Positions 36,575-47,405 of a stretch of DNA of 64,000 bases are shown here, piece after piece. Each line of letters begins with the position of its first letter. Within the stretch, counting starts at the first letter, position 1. This DNA is from Eretmocerus hayati (Eukaryota > Arthropoda > Insecta > Hymenoptera > Aphelinidae), in contig CM056741.1 in assembly GCA_029851415.1 (NCBI GenBank), positions 176,311,021-176,375,020 on the forward strand. Reading direction: 5' to 3'. A program made the translations under genes and the position numbers. Under the pieces are notes generated by a model. It ran no database searches. It saw only the letters and a program-made list of their open reading frames with translations, and was not told the origin of the DNA.

Positions 36575-36650
36575 TGAAAGTGTAGATTGGTGCACGGGCA
36601 GCGTGTCCGCCTCTCACGCGCTAGTTACGGGTTCAAATCCCGCTTCAAAT
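36575..36650 (+). ncRNA. tRNA-like, pol-III-type unit in the left terminal repeat
   Basis: The fragment has an A-box-like TGTAGATTGGTGCA (36581-36594), an anticodon-loop-like CTCTCAC that would read CTC (Glu), and a good T arm ACGGGTTCAAATCCCG with B box GGTTCAAATCC (36630-36640). It is followed at once by a T run of about 14, a pol III terminator. The anticodon stem pairs at only three positions and the acceptor stem only partly, so it is not an intact tRNA. It is repeated in the other arm. Confidence 0.6.
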
Positions 36651-37024
36651 TTTTTTTTTTTTTCTCTAATGTTATAGCGTTTCTAAAGCTAGTTATTCTT
36701 ATGATTGGGTTTTTAATATTTTTTTTTTCTAATAGCGTATACGAATTCCATGAGGCGCACTCAGATATCCTTATCTAGGAAGAGTTGCTCTGACTTTGCA
36801 ATTCAAACCTTTCCTCTTTTACTTTTCAGTCTAAGATGATTATAATTTTGATCAAAAATTAATAAACTGTCTGGGATTTTGATAAGCCAGAACAATGACA
36901 AAAATAGGCCTTCTATATGGAGTATGTACCTCGCAACAACTTCACTCACTTTTTCTTCATTGTTTAGTTCTGAATTACAAAGACAGGGCAAGACATCCTT
37001 GATGAGGAGATCTGAGTATGCCCC

Positions 37025-39310
37025 ATGAAATTCGTATACACTCACAGCGGGCAAGGTTATTATTCGGGACTTCCACGGGAGTTTTATAGGAAATACCACA
37101 TAGCTTTTGGAGAGTTCCCTGAGGAGTTTCCCGGAAATCGTCAAATTTCCAGCTTCATTAGTTCCCGCATAAGCTTTCGGGAAAGCTTTCAAACACTCCC
37201 GGATAGTTCTGGCAATGTTTCCGGGGAACTCTATTGAAGCTCCCGAATAACTTGTGCTAAAGCTCCGATACATGGCTTCCGCATAGCTTTTTCAGATATG
37301 AATGTGTACATTATTTCATGTGGTTTTTTGCTTGTTTGAGCTAGCATCCATCGGGAGCAATGTGCGCATCAGAAAGAGGTTTGATAATTTTGAACAATCT
37401 ATTATTGATTCGCAATTGAGAGGTTCAAGTTCGATACAGGGAATCTGCAGTAGGGTTAACGTAAATCTGAGTTATAGGTGACAACTTTCTGCGCTTATTT
37501 TTTCTCTAATGAGAAGTATTTCTCATTAGAAAAGAATGATTTTTCATTCGTTATTCTGATGGTATAAAAGCTACCATCAGAATAACAACGGATGAAAAAC
37601 CGTAATATTTTGACGAATCTCCCAGGGACCTCATGCAAATGAAATCAGCATCTACCGGGTACGAAAAACTGTCATCAAATGGTGCATGTGCATGAGAAAT
37701 TTTGAACTCAGTTTTCAAAGTCAAGCTGATCAGAATCTCGAGGTTTCATGGCGCAGAATTCTACTAGACAATTTTAATGTTTGAGAATAACACATATTCA
37801 AATCTAGATGATGTTTGTTCGTAGACGACTAAATACCTATCAATTCCACATCAAATTTTATCTCCGAATCGGCTTGAATAGATTTGCTGACAGCTGCCCT
37901 CCATATCATCGATTTTTTAAAACAGGAAAACCATTATGCAGCATCCACTCTCGGCAGCTCTCTTTTTGCACAACTTGTGCGGCAGCCGGTCTTCCTTGAC
38001 AAACCTCGATCCAAGCCTCCGTCAGAAAAATCGATCCACAAAGAATCGGAGAGTTCGAGAAAATAATGAATATTTTGCCAGGCTGAATCTGTTGCTAAGC
38101 TTAATTCATTTTAGCAAACGGTAAACGCTTCAACAAATGTTGGAGGTCATTTATGCCATAGTAAACACAATGAAAACTAGCCTGTAATGATCTCGATTTT
38201 GGATGAATTACTTATCTGAAATTGTGGAGGTGCAGGATAAACTGAGTTCTTGCAAATGGATCACGTATCAGTATCCCTGAAAGTTTTTTTTTTTTTGATC
38301 CTAACTCGCAGAGATTTTCGAGTCGCGTCCTTGGTTGAAAAACTGAGCGCTAAAACTGGTCTTGGAAAGATGTGAACATCAAGCAGACTAAAATTCTTTG
38401 AGGATAATCAGCTGTCATCCACCCTTCGCTGATAAGAGCATAAAGTCAGAAGCTGTAGACGACGGTCACTAGACGCGTATGAAAAAGATACAGCCAGTGA
38501 CAAAATCATGTATAGCAACGGTTAAGAGCGATGAATGTGCTATCGGACCAATTCCTGGCCCTTCGAGATCTCTCAGATATGACACCGAATGAAAGTTACG
38601 CGTATTGCGATAAGAAACTTGTCCCAAATCTTTCACGCCAATTATCATCACATTCAGTGCTAGTTCTCGTTTGGAAATTGTGTATTTTTGGTCAAGTGTT
38701 TTCACGCGCTGAGGTTTACTAACGCAATATTTATAGCTCTGATCAACACGCGGAGAAGAATTCCGATGTATTAGAAACCTGGAGAGCTTTCGGGGAGCTG
38801 GTCGAGAGTCAGCGCCGCAGCGAAGCTTTCGCGAAGCTATCGGGGAGCTAGCAGGGGATTCCCAAGGAGTATCTCTGAGAGCTTTACGGGAATAACTTGG
38901 AAGTGCCCGGGATGCTAATGGTTACCTCTTTGGAATTGAATTGAACTGAGCTGGAAATTTGATGGTTTCCCGGGAGTTTCCCAGGAACTCGCACAAGAGC
39001 TTTGCAAAAGTTTTTTTGGGCACTTCTCGACAATTCTCGGGGAGCTGTGTTGCCGTCTGGGTATTAGAAAGAAAAATATTGAAAAAACCAGTTAGTAGCA
39101 AAACTAGTTTTAGAAAATACATCTCATTAGAATAAAGGATTTTAGAAAAAAAGTTCTATTAAAAAAAAACATAGAGATTAGAAGAACTCATTTAAGAGAA
39201 ACTTCCTTTAGATAACCTTTCTTTATCAGCAAAATCGGATTGGAAAAAACCTACTCCAAGCGTTTACCTTTAGAAATACTGCCGTCGTGTTCAGGAGATC
39301 AAAATACGTA
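37025..39310. other. Interior of the TTAA-flanked element
   Basis: No gene is seen. It includes CGGGAA/GGGGAGCT-type tracts, a hairpin with TTATTCTGATGG arms near 37550-37590, and TCTAATGAGAA arms near 37504-37530. The short frames around 37800-38120 overlap in three phases and are not convincing. Confidence 0.45.
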
Positions 39311-40097
39311 CAGTACCGTTCAAAAGTTCTCGATGGGTCATCCCTGGAGTACCCCGACTTGCAATAGTGATAGGTCGAATGCTATGCGTTGTACGAAAAC
39401 TTTCAAAAAAGCATCTTGAAGAGCAGAAAAAATGCGAACTTTTATTGGGTTTGGATGATTTTTATCGAATATTTTTGAAGATCCTACACGCTGGTGAAAA
39501 AATATAAAATCTAAAAATTTTTTACTTTTATTGAGACACCTGCAGTTTTGATGCGAATGAAGATACGGCAATTCTGAAAAAAGCATCTTGTAAAGTGAAA
39601 AAAATGCTATGTGTAGCTATTTTTTGATTATTTTTTGCGTCCCGTGTATGAAGACTTGCGAGCTGTCCAAATCCCCAAAATCATGGGTTTTCACCGTTTT
39701 CTGTGCCGTTTCCGGCGATGAGCAGTGGTTTTGGGTATTTAGACAGCTCGTACGTTCTCACACGCGGCACGTGAAAAATAATCAAAAGATGGCTACACAT
39801 AACATTTTCTCCGCTCTACAAGATGCTTTTTCAGAATTGCCGTATCTTCATTCGCATCAAAACTGCAGGTGTCTCAATGAAAGTAAAAAATTTTTTAATT
39901 TTCTACTTTTTCATCAGCGTGTAGGACCTTCAAAAATATTCGATAAGAATTATCCAAACCCAGTAAAAGTGAGTATTTTTTCTGCTCTTTGGAATGCTTT
40001 TTTGAAAATTTTCGTCCAACGTATAAAATTCGAATTATCGCTGTTGCAAGTCAGGATACTCGAGGGATCACCCATCGAGAACTTTTGAACGGTACTG
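39311..40097. mobile_element. Tc1/mariner-type foldback, 787 bp, TA duplication
   Basis: TA flanks both ends (39309-39310 and 40098-40099). The termini are CAGTACCGTTCAAAAGTTCT and its inverse. The arms pair almost to the centre, where GAGCTGTCCAAATCCCCAAAA faces TTTTGGGTATTTAGACAGCTC. CAGT starts and a TA target are typical of Tc1/mariner MITEs. The 159- and 82-codon frames in it are repeat arms read on each strand. It is inserted within the TTAA-flanked element. Confidence 0.8.
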
Positions 40098-40757
40098 TAG
40101 ATAACAATAGTACCGTCCCTGGCCGATTAAAAGGATGCGTCACCGCAGCAAACAATTTACAAAATTAGCAAATAACGAATGAAACGCTATCATTTGAAAA
40201 TTCTTTTTCCTGCGATTAAGAAAAACCTCACGTGCATGCGCTAAATTGCGCTCGATTTCGGCTTCTATATTGAAGAAAATACTCAAAAACAGCTGGTTGA
40301 CTCTTATGCACTTTGAATACAGAATTTTGCTAACCAGGGATATTCATAAAGAGAAATTCACAAGCTTGTGCAGATATGAAAAAAGGGGGGCATACCCAGA
40401 TCTCCTCATCAAGGATGTCGTGCCCTGTCTTTGTAATTCAGAACAAAACAATGACGAAAAAGTGAGTGAAGTTGTTGCGAGGTACATACTCCATATAGAA
40501 GGCCTATTTTTGTCATAGTTCTGGCTTATCAAAATCCCAGATAGTTTATTAATTTTTGATCAAAATTATAATCATCTTAGACTGAAAAGTAAAAGAGAAA
40601 AGGTTTGAATTGCAAAGTCAGAGCAACTCTTCCTAGATAAGGATATCTGAGTGCGCCCCATGGAATTCGTATACGCTATTAGAAAAAAAATATTAAAAAA
40701 CCAATCATAAGAATAACTAGTTTTAGAAACGCTATAACATTAGAGAAGAAAAAAAAT

Positions 40758-40832
40758 TTGAAGCGAGATTTGAACCCGAAACTAGCGCGTGAGAGGCGGA
40801 CACGCTGCCCGTGCACCAATCTACACTTTCAC
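40758..40832 (-). ncRNA. tRNA-like, pol-III-type unit in the right terminal repeat
   Basis: Inverted partner of 36575-36650. It keeps the A-box-like segment, the CTCTCAC loop and the B box GGTTCAAATC, and ends in a T run on the minus strand. It differs at the T stem (CCTGCTTC-like region reads TCTCGCTTC), so the two arms have drifted apart after insertion. Confidence 0.6.
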
Positions 40833-40922
40833 CATTGGTGTTCAAATGTTCCTCATGGTCGTCGGCCCCCCATGAGGGGCTTGGGATTTGGAAATTATCC
40901 GTTTAGTTTACGGGTAAATTAA

Positions 40923-42950
40923 GCCCTGACACGTACATACAATCACAGATTTTCTCCTAGAATAATAATTGAAGTTCAACTTGTGAGTGCGACCGAAAAG
41001 TCGGTGAACTATCAAGGAAAATAATTGTCTAATGATGCTGCTGTCACTTAAAACTCAAGACATATTATCCTCGGATGCACCAAGGCGATTGACGTGCTTT
41101 TTGCAAGAATCTATAAAGGATTTGCTTTTAATAGATGAGCATGAAGATGATCGCATTGAAAATCCTGTCGCTTACATGAATTATCCACGGTCGTACGAAT
41201 ATGGATTTTTATGAGACATTAGAAAAACTCAAGATGAGTGGCTCGCCAAGAAGCCGGAAGAACAAGCACAAGTTGAGTCAGTTGCATCAGTATTAGTATA
41301 TATTCAATCTGCCGATTGGCGTACCAATAACGATTCGATCATGTGCTCGTTTCTCGTGATACTGATTAAAAGATTCACAGACTAAACCATTAGTTAGTAT
41401 TCTTTTTTCTCACAGAGCTGCGCATAGTTATGACGAATTTCCACGTTGATTGAAGAACCAATGGCGTGATCAGTAAATTATGAAGGTGAAAAATACGTAT
41501 TTCTGACGCCGTTTTTCAATAATGGTACGATACATGTTTGAACATAGTTTTTACCTGACTCACAAACTATTTTCGAGCACTCTGATTTTATTCAATATAA
41601 TTTGAAGTTTAAAGCTGGAGTCGCTGACCTCTGTTTTAATTGGCATGCGAGATACAAAATTTTAAATATATTGTCGTGCTTGTTTAGCCTATCTCTTTTA
41701 CGTTGGAACGCGATAACAACAGCTCATCAGCGACCTCACTAAAAAAAATCGTATATACCGTAAGGAATCTGACGTACGTGGTAATATCAAATCGAAATTT
41801 TCACCCCGTAAAATCATTCTACTTAATTTTTTCTACTGCATTAGTGAGAAATAAATTTTTTGGGTATTCTGGAAATTTCCACTTTATTCATTCACTTACA
41901 ACCGTTTTCGTCTGTTTTGAGTGAGTATTCGGCCAGATTTATACATTTTAAGAGAAACCTCTGTCTTCCGGAATATATGTGGTGATAAGATTAAAGATAC
42001 GAAACGAGATTGTTTTAATTTTTTTCGGCATTCAGAAGATAAGAGGATAGGCCTTGTAAATTCTGTTTTTGCTTGCAAAACTAGGGCAAAACCGAATTCA
42101 AGAAGTATAATGTTGGAACTCTAAACTGGATTGTTGTTTCGTCTCCTGAAAGAAGGCTCATTCTTCACGTTGACAAATTTTTGCCTGTTAAACCAAAAAT
42201 GGGGTCTGAGATTGAGATTGAAATATACGGAAGAAAAGGCTCGACGTAATTGCATAAATTCCGGAACGTTGTGAGTGATGAGTTACTAGGATACCTATGT
42301 TGAAATTGAAATGCTTGAATTCAAAATACTTTTGTGTGCCATTTTTTCGTCATATCTCATGCCGGAATGAATATTTTTGAGAATAATAACGAAGAAAATA
42401 CGATACATCGAAAATCATGGAACGATGTATGTTACCGATACATTGATCGAGCAATGAACCTCTTATTCAAAATTCCAATGTTCTGTCCGTCAAATTACTC
42501 GAGCCTCCTTATTAGGAGAACATGAGTCAAAATACGTTTCCTAAAGTAGATTAGATTGGATAAGTTCTTTATTTTGGTCTCGGGGTACTACCCCATCTGA
42601 ACCTGAAGATTATTAAATATACATGAAAAAACCGTAACGCTTTCATGCTATTAGTATAAAATTAGCCTAGTTACCTCTAACATTAGAGAAAGTAGTCGTA
42701 TTAATGACGCAATGCATAAAAAGACATCATATATGCTGTATAATTTATTGCAGATCTTATTATTAGTAAAAGAGAGTGAGCACTATAGTGCTATATCAGA
42801 ATTATATGAGATTTGGTTCAGCGTAATCATAATGGAATTATATTGGAATTGTAGGTACATGATCCACTTGAAATAATGTTAAGAATTGATGAAATTCGGA
42901 TTTGAGATACGCATAGGTGCAGCATTGAAAGAAAGAAAGAAAAAAGCATT
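40923..42950. other. Intergenic, no gene seen
   Basis: Overlapping short frames on both strands, none with a motif or a homologue in the window. A GAAAGAAAGAAAG microsatellite lies at about 42927-42941, beyond the 3' end of the retrotransposon relic. Confidence 0.35.
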
Positions 42951-42957
42951 TCAAATC

Positions 42958-44360
42958 AATGAATGGCTTCGCTCATTACCCGAGTAATCCAGTCGTGCTT
43001 ATCCTCTTGCAGCAGTGTATCGAAGAGTTCTGATTTGAAGAAAGTCATGTGTTTCTGCTCTAGTGTCATATATTGGAATGGGTTAGAGAGTTCTGATACT
43101 GTATAGTGGAAAGATTTCTTGAGGGGTTCATGTTCTTAAAGTAGGTAGGAGGAAGGTTTTGCAAGCTTTCCTTTTTGGAACGTCTAAATGCCAGGATCGT
43201 CATCTAGGGGCGAGGAATATCTGATTATGTATAGTAAAGGGTTTTTATTTGAGGTAACATTGAATGCTAGTGAACCCAGTAGGTATACTCGTCCCTTAGC
43301 CACGCGCGGATAGCCAGCCTAATGATAGACGACGGGGTGTTACGTGTCCTCTAAGAGGGATCTTTCTAATAACAAATTTAACGTATGCATTCAAAGCCCT
43401 CCGGAGAGAAGGTTATCGCCTGCAAAAACGTCATTATGAACAATACTATCGTAACCAAGAAGGGGAAAAATGAGTGTTTCCACAAGGTTCTTAACGGAGG
43501 TCGCGTGAAAGTTCATGCTCATGGAATTTGAGTGATCTTAGTGAGCGGTAAACTTTGGAAACCGTTGCTCCCACTTGGCACTTTAATGATAAGTCAGGGA
43601 ACATGAGCATACCGTAATTTTTACATTTTGTTATATGTGGAAATTCTTTGTATCCAATCTTTACCTTTGGAAGAGTTGAGATATCAATGTTAAGGAGGTA
43701 GGCAGGGCTACCGAAGACCATAACAACACATTTGTCAAAATTGAGTGTGAGTTGGTGCCTATCGGTCCAGCTTGCAACAGAGAGCTCATCGTGGGTGAGC
43801 GGCTGAATAACCTCCAGCATGCATTTGGGATAATGGTGTAGATATATTTGGATCTCGTCGGCGTAGATCATATACCGGACAAACTTGAGGATTGATAGAA
43901 GGTCGTTTATGAAAATTGCAAACAACAGTGGGCCCAAAACACTACCTCGAAGAACGCCTGATGTGACCCTGATCCATTCAGAGATGTTGCAATTTTCATC
44001 AACTACTCCGTGAAGTCTGTTGTGCAGATACTTCATAAGGGGTTCGATAGCGTTACCTGAGCATTTAAAGGCCCTAAGCTTTTTGAGTAGAATGTGATGA
44101 GGAACTTTGTTGAATCCTTTCGAGGAATTGAAAATTATAAGTAGCGTTATTTTTCTCTCGTCAATAGCTTTCCACACATCTTCAATCAGACCAAGTAGTG
44201 CCGTTGTCGTGCTGTAACCGCAACCGAAGCCTGCCGGACAGTCATTCAATGGTTTGCTCTCGTCTGAATGATTCGTTAATTGATTATGCAGAAGTTTCTC
44301 GAAAATCTTGAACAATTCAGAGAGTTTGGAGATTGGTCTGGTATCGGATGGTAAAGTTAT
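42958..44360 (-). pseudogene. Non-LTR retrotransposon (jockey-like) reverse transcriptase, decayed
   Basis: Minus-strand relic. The open part (43491-44315) carries RT landmarks: DTRPISKLSELFKIFEKL (upstream of the frame's first ATG), GFGCGYSTTTALL, KVPHHILLKKL, GSVLGPLLFAIFINDL, and YADEIQIY where the active site should read YADD. The second catalytic Asp is therefore replaced by Glu, and the first motif reads NSSKGF where DFSKAF is usual. Beyond 43490 stops and a frameshift interrupt, but ELVETLIFPLLGY and LGWLSARG still match the usual C-terminal region. There is no endonuclease part. This is a truncated, inactive copy with its 3' end toward lower coordinates. Confidence 0.85.
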
Positions 44361-45250
44361 ATCGATGGGTTATGGCGACCCATGGAAGGGTGTGTGGGAT
44401 AAAAATAAAGTTGTTCAAAAATTTTTCTTTCTAAACCTGGCAAGATGATTGAAAGATGACATTCATATCTTTTTGTATCAGACAAGCAGTTTCATTTGAA
44501 TGAAATTTAATAGGAAAAGAACACAACGATTGATTTTGCATCAAAGAAAACATGTAAATATGATTGATCAGCTCGGACTGTTTTCTAGACTTCAAGATTA
44601 GGGTTACAATGCCTTACCCAATGTAAAAGTCCAAATCCAGCATAAGAACGGCATAAAACAGTACGAAATGTCTCTATGCATACAATACTGTGACAAACTT
44701 TTTCGTTCTGAGATTTTGCCCGTATGGCGACACAGTGGCTAGCAGAAATGTTAGCGCTCTGACAGCTGACACTCTCGGTCAGAATGATCAAGACCATCAA
44801 GAGAAAGCACACTCGGGTCTAAGTTGTGTTAGACTTTGATGACATCTTTCAGGCGCGGTGGAAATTGATTAGCCAGCTGTTTTGATTCATACTGCACACT
44901 CTGATTTTGCTGGTAATAAATTCATGTGTCTTCTCTAACCAAATGCATGGTGCCCTATCGATGTTGTTTCTATGATAAAGGTCATGACATTATTGCAACG
45001 TATTTCCGAAAATTCTCTGTTTTTCCAATCCATTGCTCACAATTTCTGAGATCGAGAAACAGAGGCTTGATAGTTTTTGTCATCTTGCTTATCAAATAAA
45101 CTGTTCTGAGTCAAGGAAAACGTACCTACCATGAGAATGACCCTCTTGTCACGAATGTAACGATGATGTTCTATCTACAACTCATTACAACTCATAGGCT
45201 TGTGAACTCAACTTTGCCGATCAAAAACTACTGTACTATCCATCTAAGCG
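44361..45250. other. Intergenic, no gene seen
   Basis: Only short frames. A 75-codon minus-strand frame (44585-44812) starts with a hydrophobic run resembling a signal peptide but has no supporting exon or motif. Confidence 0.35.
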
Positions 45251-45256
45251 TCCACC

Positions 45257-45303
45257 CCATAGAGATATAATACCGATAGAGATCTTATATTATATCTCTA
45301 TGG
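45257..45303. repeat. Hairpin, 16-bp arms
   Basis: CCATAGAGATATAATA at 45257-45272 is inverted at 45288-45303, with a 15-base loop. Confidence 0.85.
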
Positions 45304-45649
45304 TCCACCCACCCCACGCTACGCATGGCCCACACGCCCACCTGTTATATTTCACACTTCCTGCGTAAGCAGCCCGACATGCGGGGTTTGGACAGACAGA
45401 TTTGTGGAAATTGGAGAATGAGAAGCGTGAGAAAATGAGTTTTGCGCTATCTTGACTCACGGGTCAATATTTTAATCTCTTGAATTGAATATCTGTCTAT
45501 GAGATTCTTGCTTTGTAGTTATATGCTTCCAACTTCTCCTCAAACTCGATCTTTTACTGTGGACTCATAATGTGAAATGTTTCGATTTTTTCACGATTAC
45601 GTATAGTTCAATGGATGATTTTGTATCAAAATTCAACAGAAAAGAGTGT

Positions 45650-47405
45650 TTTATAAGAGTGATTCTGGACCAAGCTGGACAAAATCGTCAAAGGGGAGGC
45701 CTGGAGAAAGATACCCAATTATGTAATACAATGTTGATACAAGGTAAGTGTACCCAACTTGCCCCCATATGCCGATCTCGGGGATGGGCACTCCTTGGCC
45801 TCCCGGCAATTTTTTTCCACGTTTGTTATGTTGAAATATGAGAAAGTAAGTAGTTTGCATCGGCCCCGAATCATCCCTGCGTTCTCTAAAAAATATAAAG
45901 TGATTTTTTCATTTTTCGTGATTGCTTAGCTGAGAAAGCACCGAGGGAATTGCGTTCAGTAAAACCGGTGCCAAATTCGTTGAGTTCAACCAATCTTGAC
46001 GTATCTTAGCGCATTCGATTCCTCGTTTCAAGACCTTTGAAATCTATTTTTCAAAATTGCAACATTTGGATACGGAGCTGTTTAATGTGCAAAACCCGGA
46101 GACGATTTGTAAACAAGGATGCCAACATCGGAGTGTACACTCACGAGGGACTTGAACTGTCCGCCTCTGTCCCACTCTTGCTCATTGACATAACCCATGC
46201 TCCCGTGAATGCAACAAAGACAAAGTAGACAATTCAAGCGCTTCGTGAGTGTACCTCACATGCCCCCATACGTTTATCTCGAAAGGACATGCAGAACGAC
46301 TTTTTTACCACTCAGAACGTGTTTATCACGTCAAAATGGGTCAGAAATAGTGTCTCGAACCACCGAAAAGCTCCAAATGTGCGTGCACGGCGATAAAAAC
46401 ACTTTATCGCCGATTTCCATCATTTATTTCGGAAGAATTGCGACAGTTCGGTTCCAATTGATCCAAATTGGACGTAGTTTAGTGCATTTTAAAGGTCTTT
46501 GAACAAGCTTTAGAATGAGCTAGAGCACGTTGGAAATCGTTCCAGTGAACCAAAGTTATTAAATAAAAAGGCTTAATGGGGGCAAGTTGGGTACACACTT
46601 TTGTGAACTCTCAAAAATTACCTTTTGGGAGAATTAAAACAGTTTGGCTCCAGTTGGTTCAAATTGAATGTACCTCAACTTATTTTGAAGGTCTTGAGAC
46701 AAGCTTTAAAATGAGCTAAGGTACGTTGGAAAATATGGAGATGGGCCAAAGTTATTGAGAAAATGGCTTAATGGGGGCAAGTTGGGTACACTGACCTTAG
46801 TACACGAAAATGTTTTTGAACATTTTCGGACAAATTTGAGTAGAGGGAATTGAGGTAAATTTGAGGACTCCAATCCTAGATTTTCTCCTTTCCCGGAAAT
46901 TGCTCAACTTTTATCGACTGTAGCTCCTACAGAAAGTACAATAATCAACTTTTACTAGTCAACAAATTGTTGGTTCTTCAGGAACCTCAAAAATGACCAC
47001 TGGTAAAAGTTGACCATCGCCTTTCTAGTTAGAGCTAGGTCGTCCAGAAGATGACGCAAAAATCACCAAAATTTGCTCTCAGTAAATAGCTTTCGGAAGT
47101 CACTAGAGTGAATGGTCGGATTTGGACAATTTCTCCGGAAAAAACTCACATTAACAGGAAAATGCGCCTGAATACGTGAGAAAGTTTAATTACGTCAGAG
47201 CAATGACTTTTTGAAGTAGGCTCAAAAATGATTTCAAAAGATCTTTTTACAGGCCCTAGAGTCCAAGGTGCGGGTCGAGAGGCGTCTGAACAAAATTTCT
47301 GTCCTATTTCAACATGGTACTGACAGGGAAATTTTTCTTTGAAATCTTCTCACATCCTCCTGGTGACGATTTAGCCCCAGCTGCTCCTGAATCACTCATA
47401 TGAAT
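45650..47405. repeat. Inverted-repeat element with GTGATTC ends, carrying a second element
   Basis: The left end AAGAGTGATTCTGGACC...AAATCGTCA faces TGACGATTTAGCCCCAGC...GAATCACTCAT on the right. The right third (46860-47405) is the dispersed family also seen at 26440 and 54090. Another inverted-repeat element, 45743-46800, sits in its left half. No coding capacity. Confidence 0.65.
45743..46800. repeat. Nested element with TGTACCCAACTTGCCCCC ends
   Basis: The left end AAGGTAAGTGTACCCAACTT is mirrored at the right by AAGTTGGGTACACTGACCTT. The motif recurs inside (TGTACCTCACATGCCCCCAT near 46252, GGGGGCAAGTTGGGTACAC near 46578), so it holds at least two stacked units. A relic of one end lies near 16538-16565. 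Confidence 0.65.

Larger units (their letters stand above)
36488..40918. mobile_element. 4.4-kb element with about 540-bp terminal inverted repeats and TTAA flanks
   Basis: TTAA lies at 36484-36487 and 40919-40922. The inverted arms begin TTTACCCGTAAACTAAACGG at each end and run to about 37024 and 40382, paired at coordinate sum near 77406 with a few percent divergence. Each arm holds a tRNA-like unit and a shared frame containing DLLIKDV and SEVVARYILHIEGLF. Within each arm a smaller inverted repeat (GTATACGAATT...) surrounds that frame. The interior has GGGGAGCT-type repetitive tracts (37040-37270, 38760-39000), a hairpin near 37540-37600 and the nested element 39311-40097. No transposase frame is left. 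TTAA flanks would suit the piggyBac superfamily, but the terminal bases do not decide it. Confidence 0.8.

Noticed and set aside
36575..36650. Functional tRNA-Glu(CTC) gene
   Set aside because: The anticodon stem and part of the acceptor stem do not pair, and the sequence is part of a transposon arm that is repeated in inverse. I list it as tRNA-like only.
39609..40088. 159-codon plus-strand frame
   Set aside because: It lies entirely within the arms and loop of the CAGTACCGTTC foldback, and its mirror is read on the minus strand at 39338-39586.
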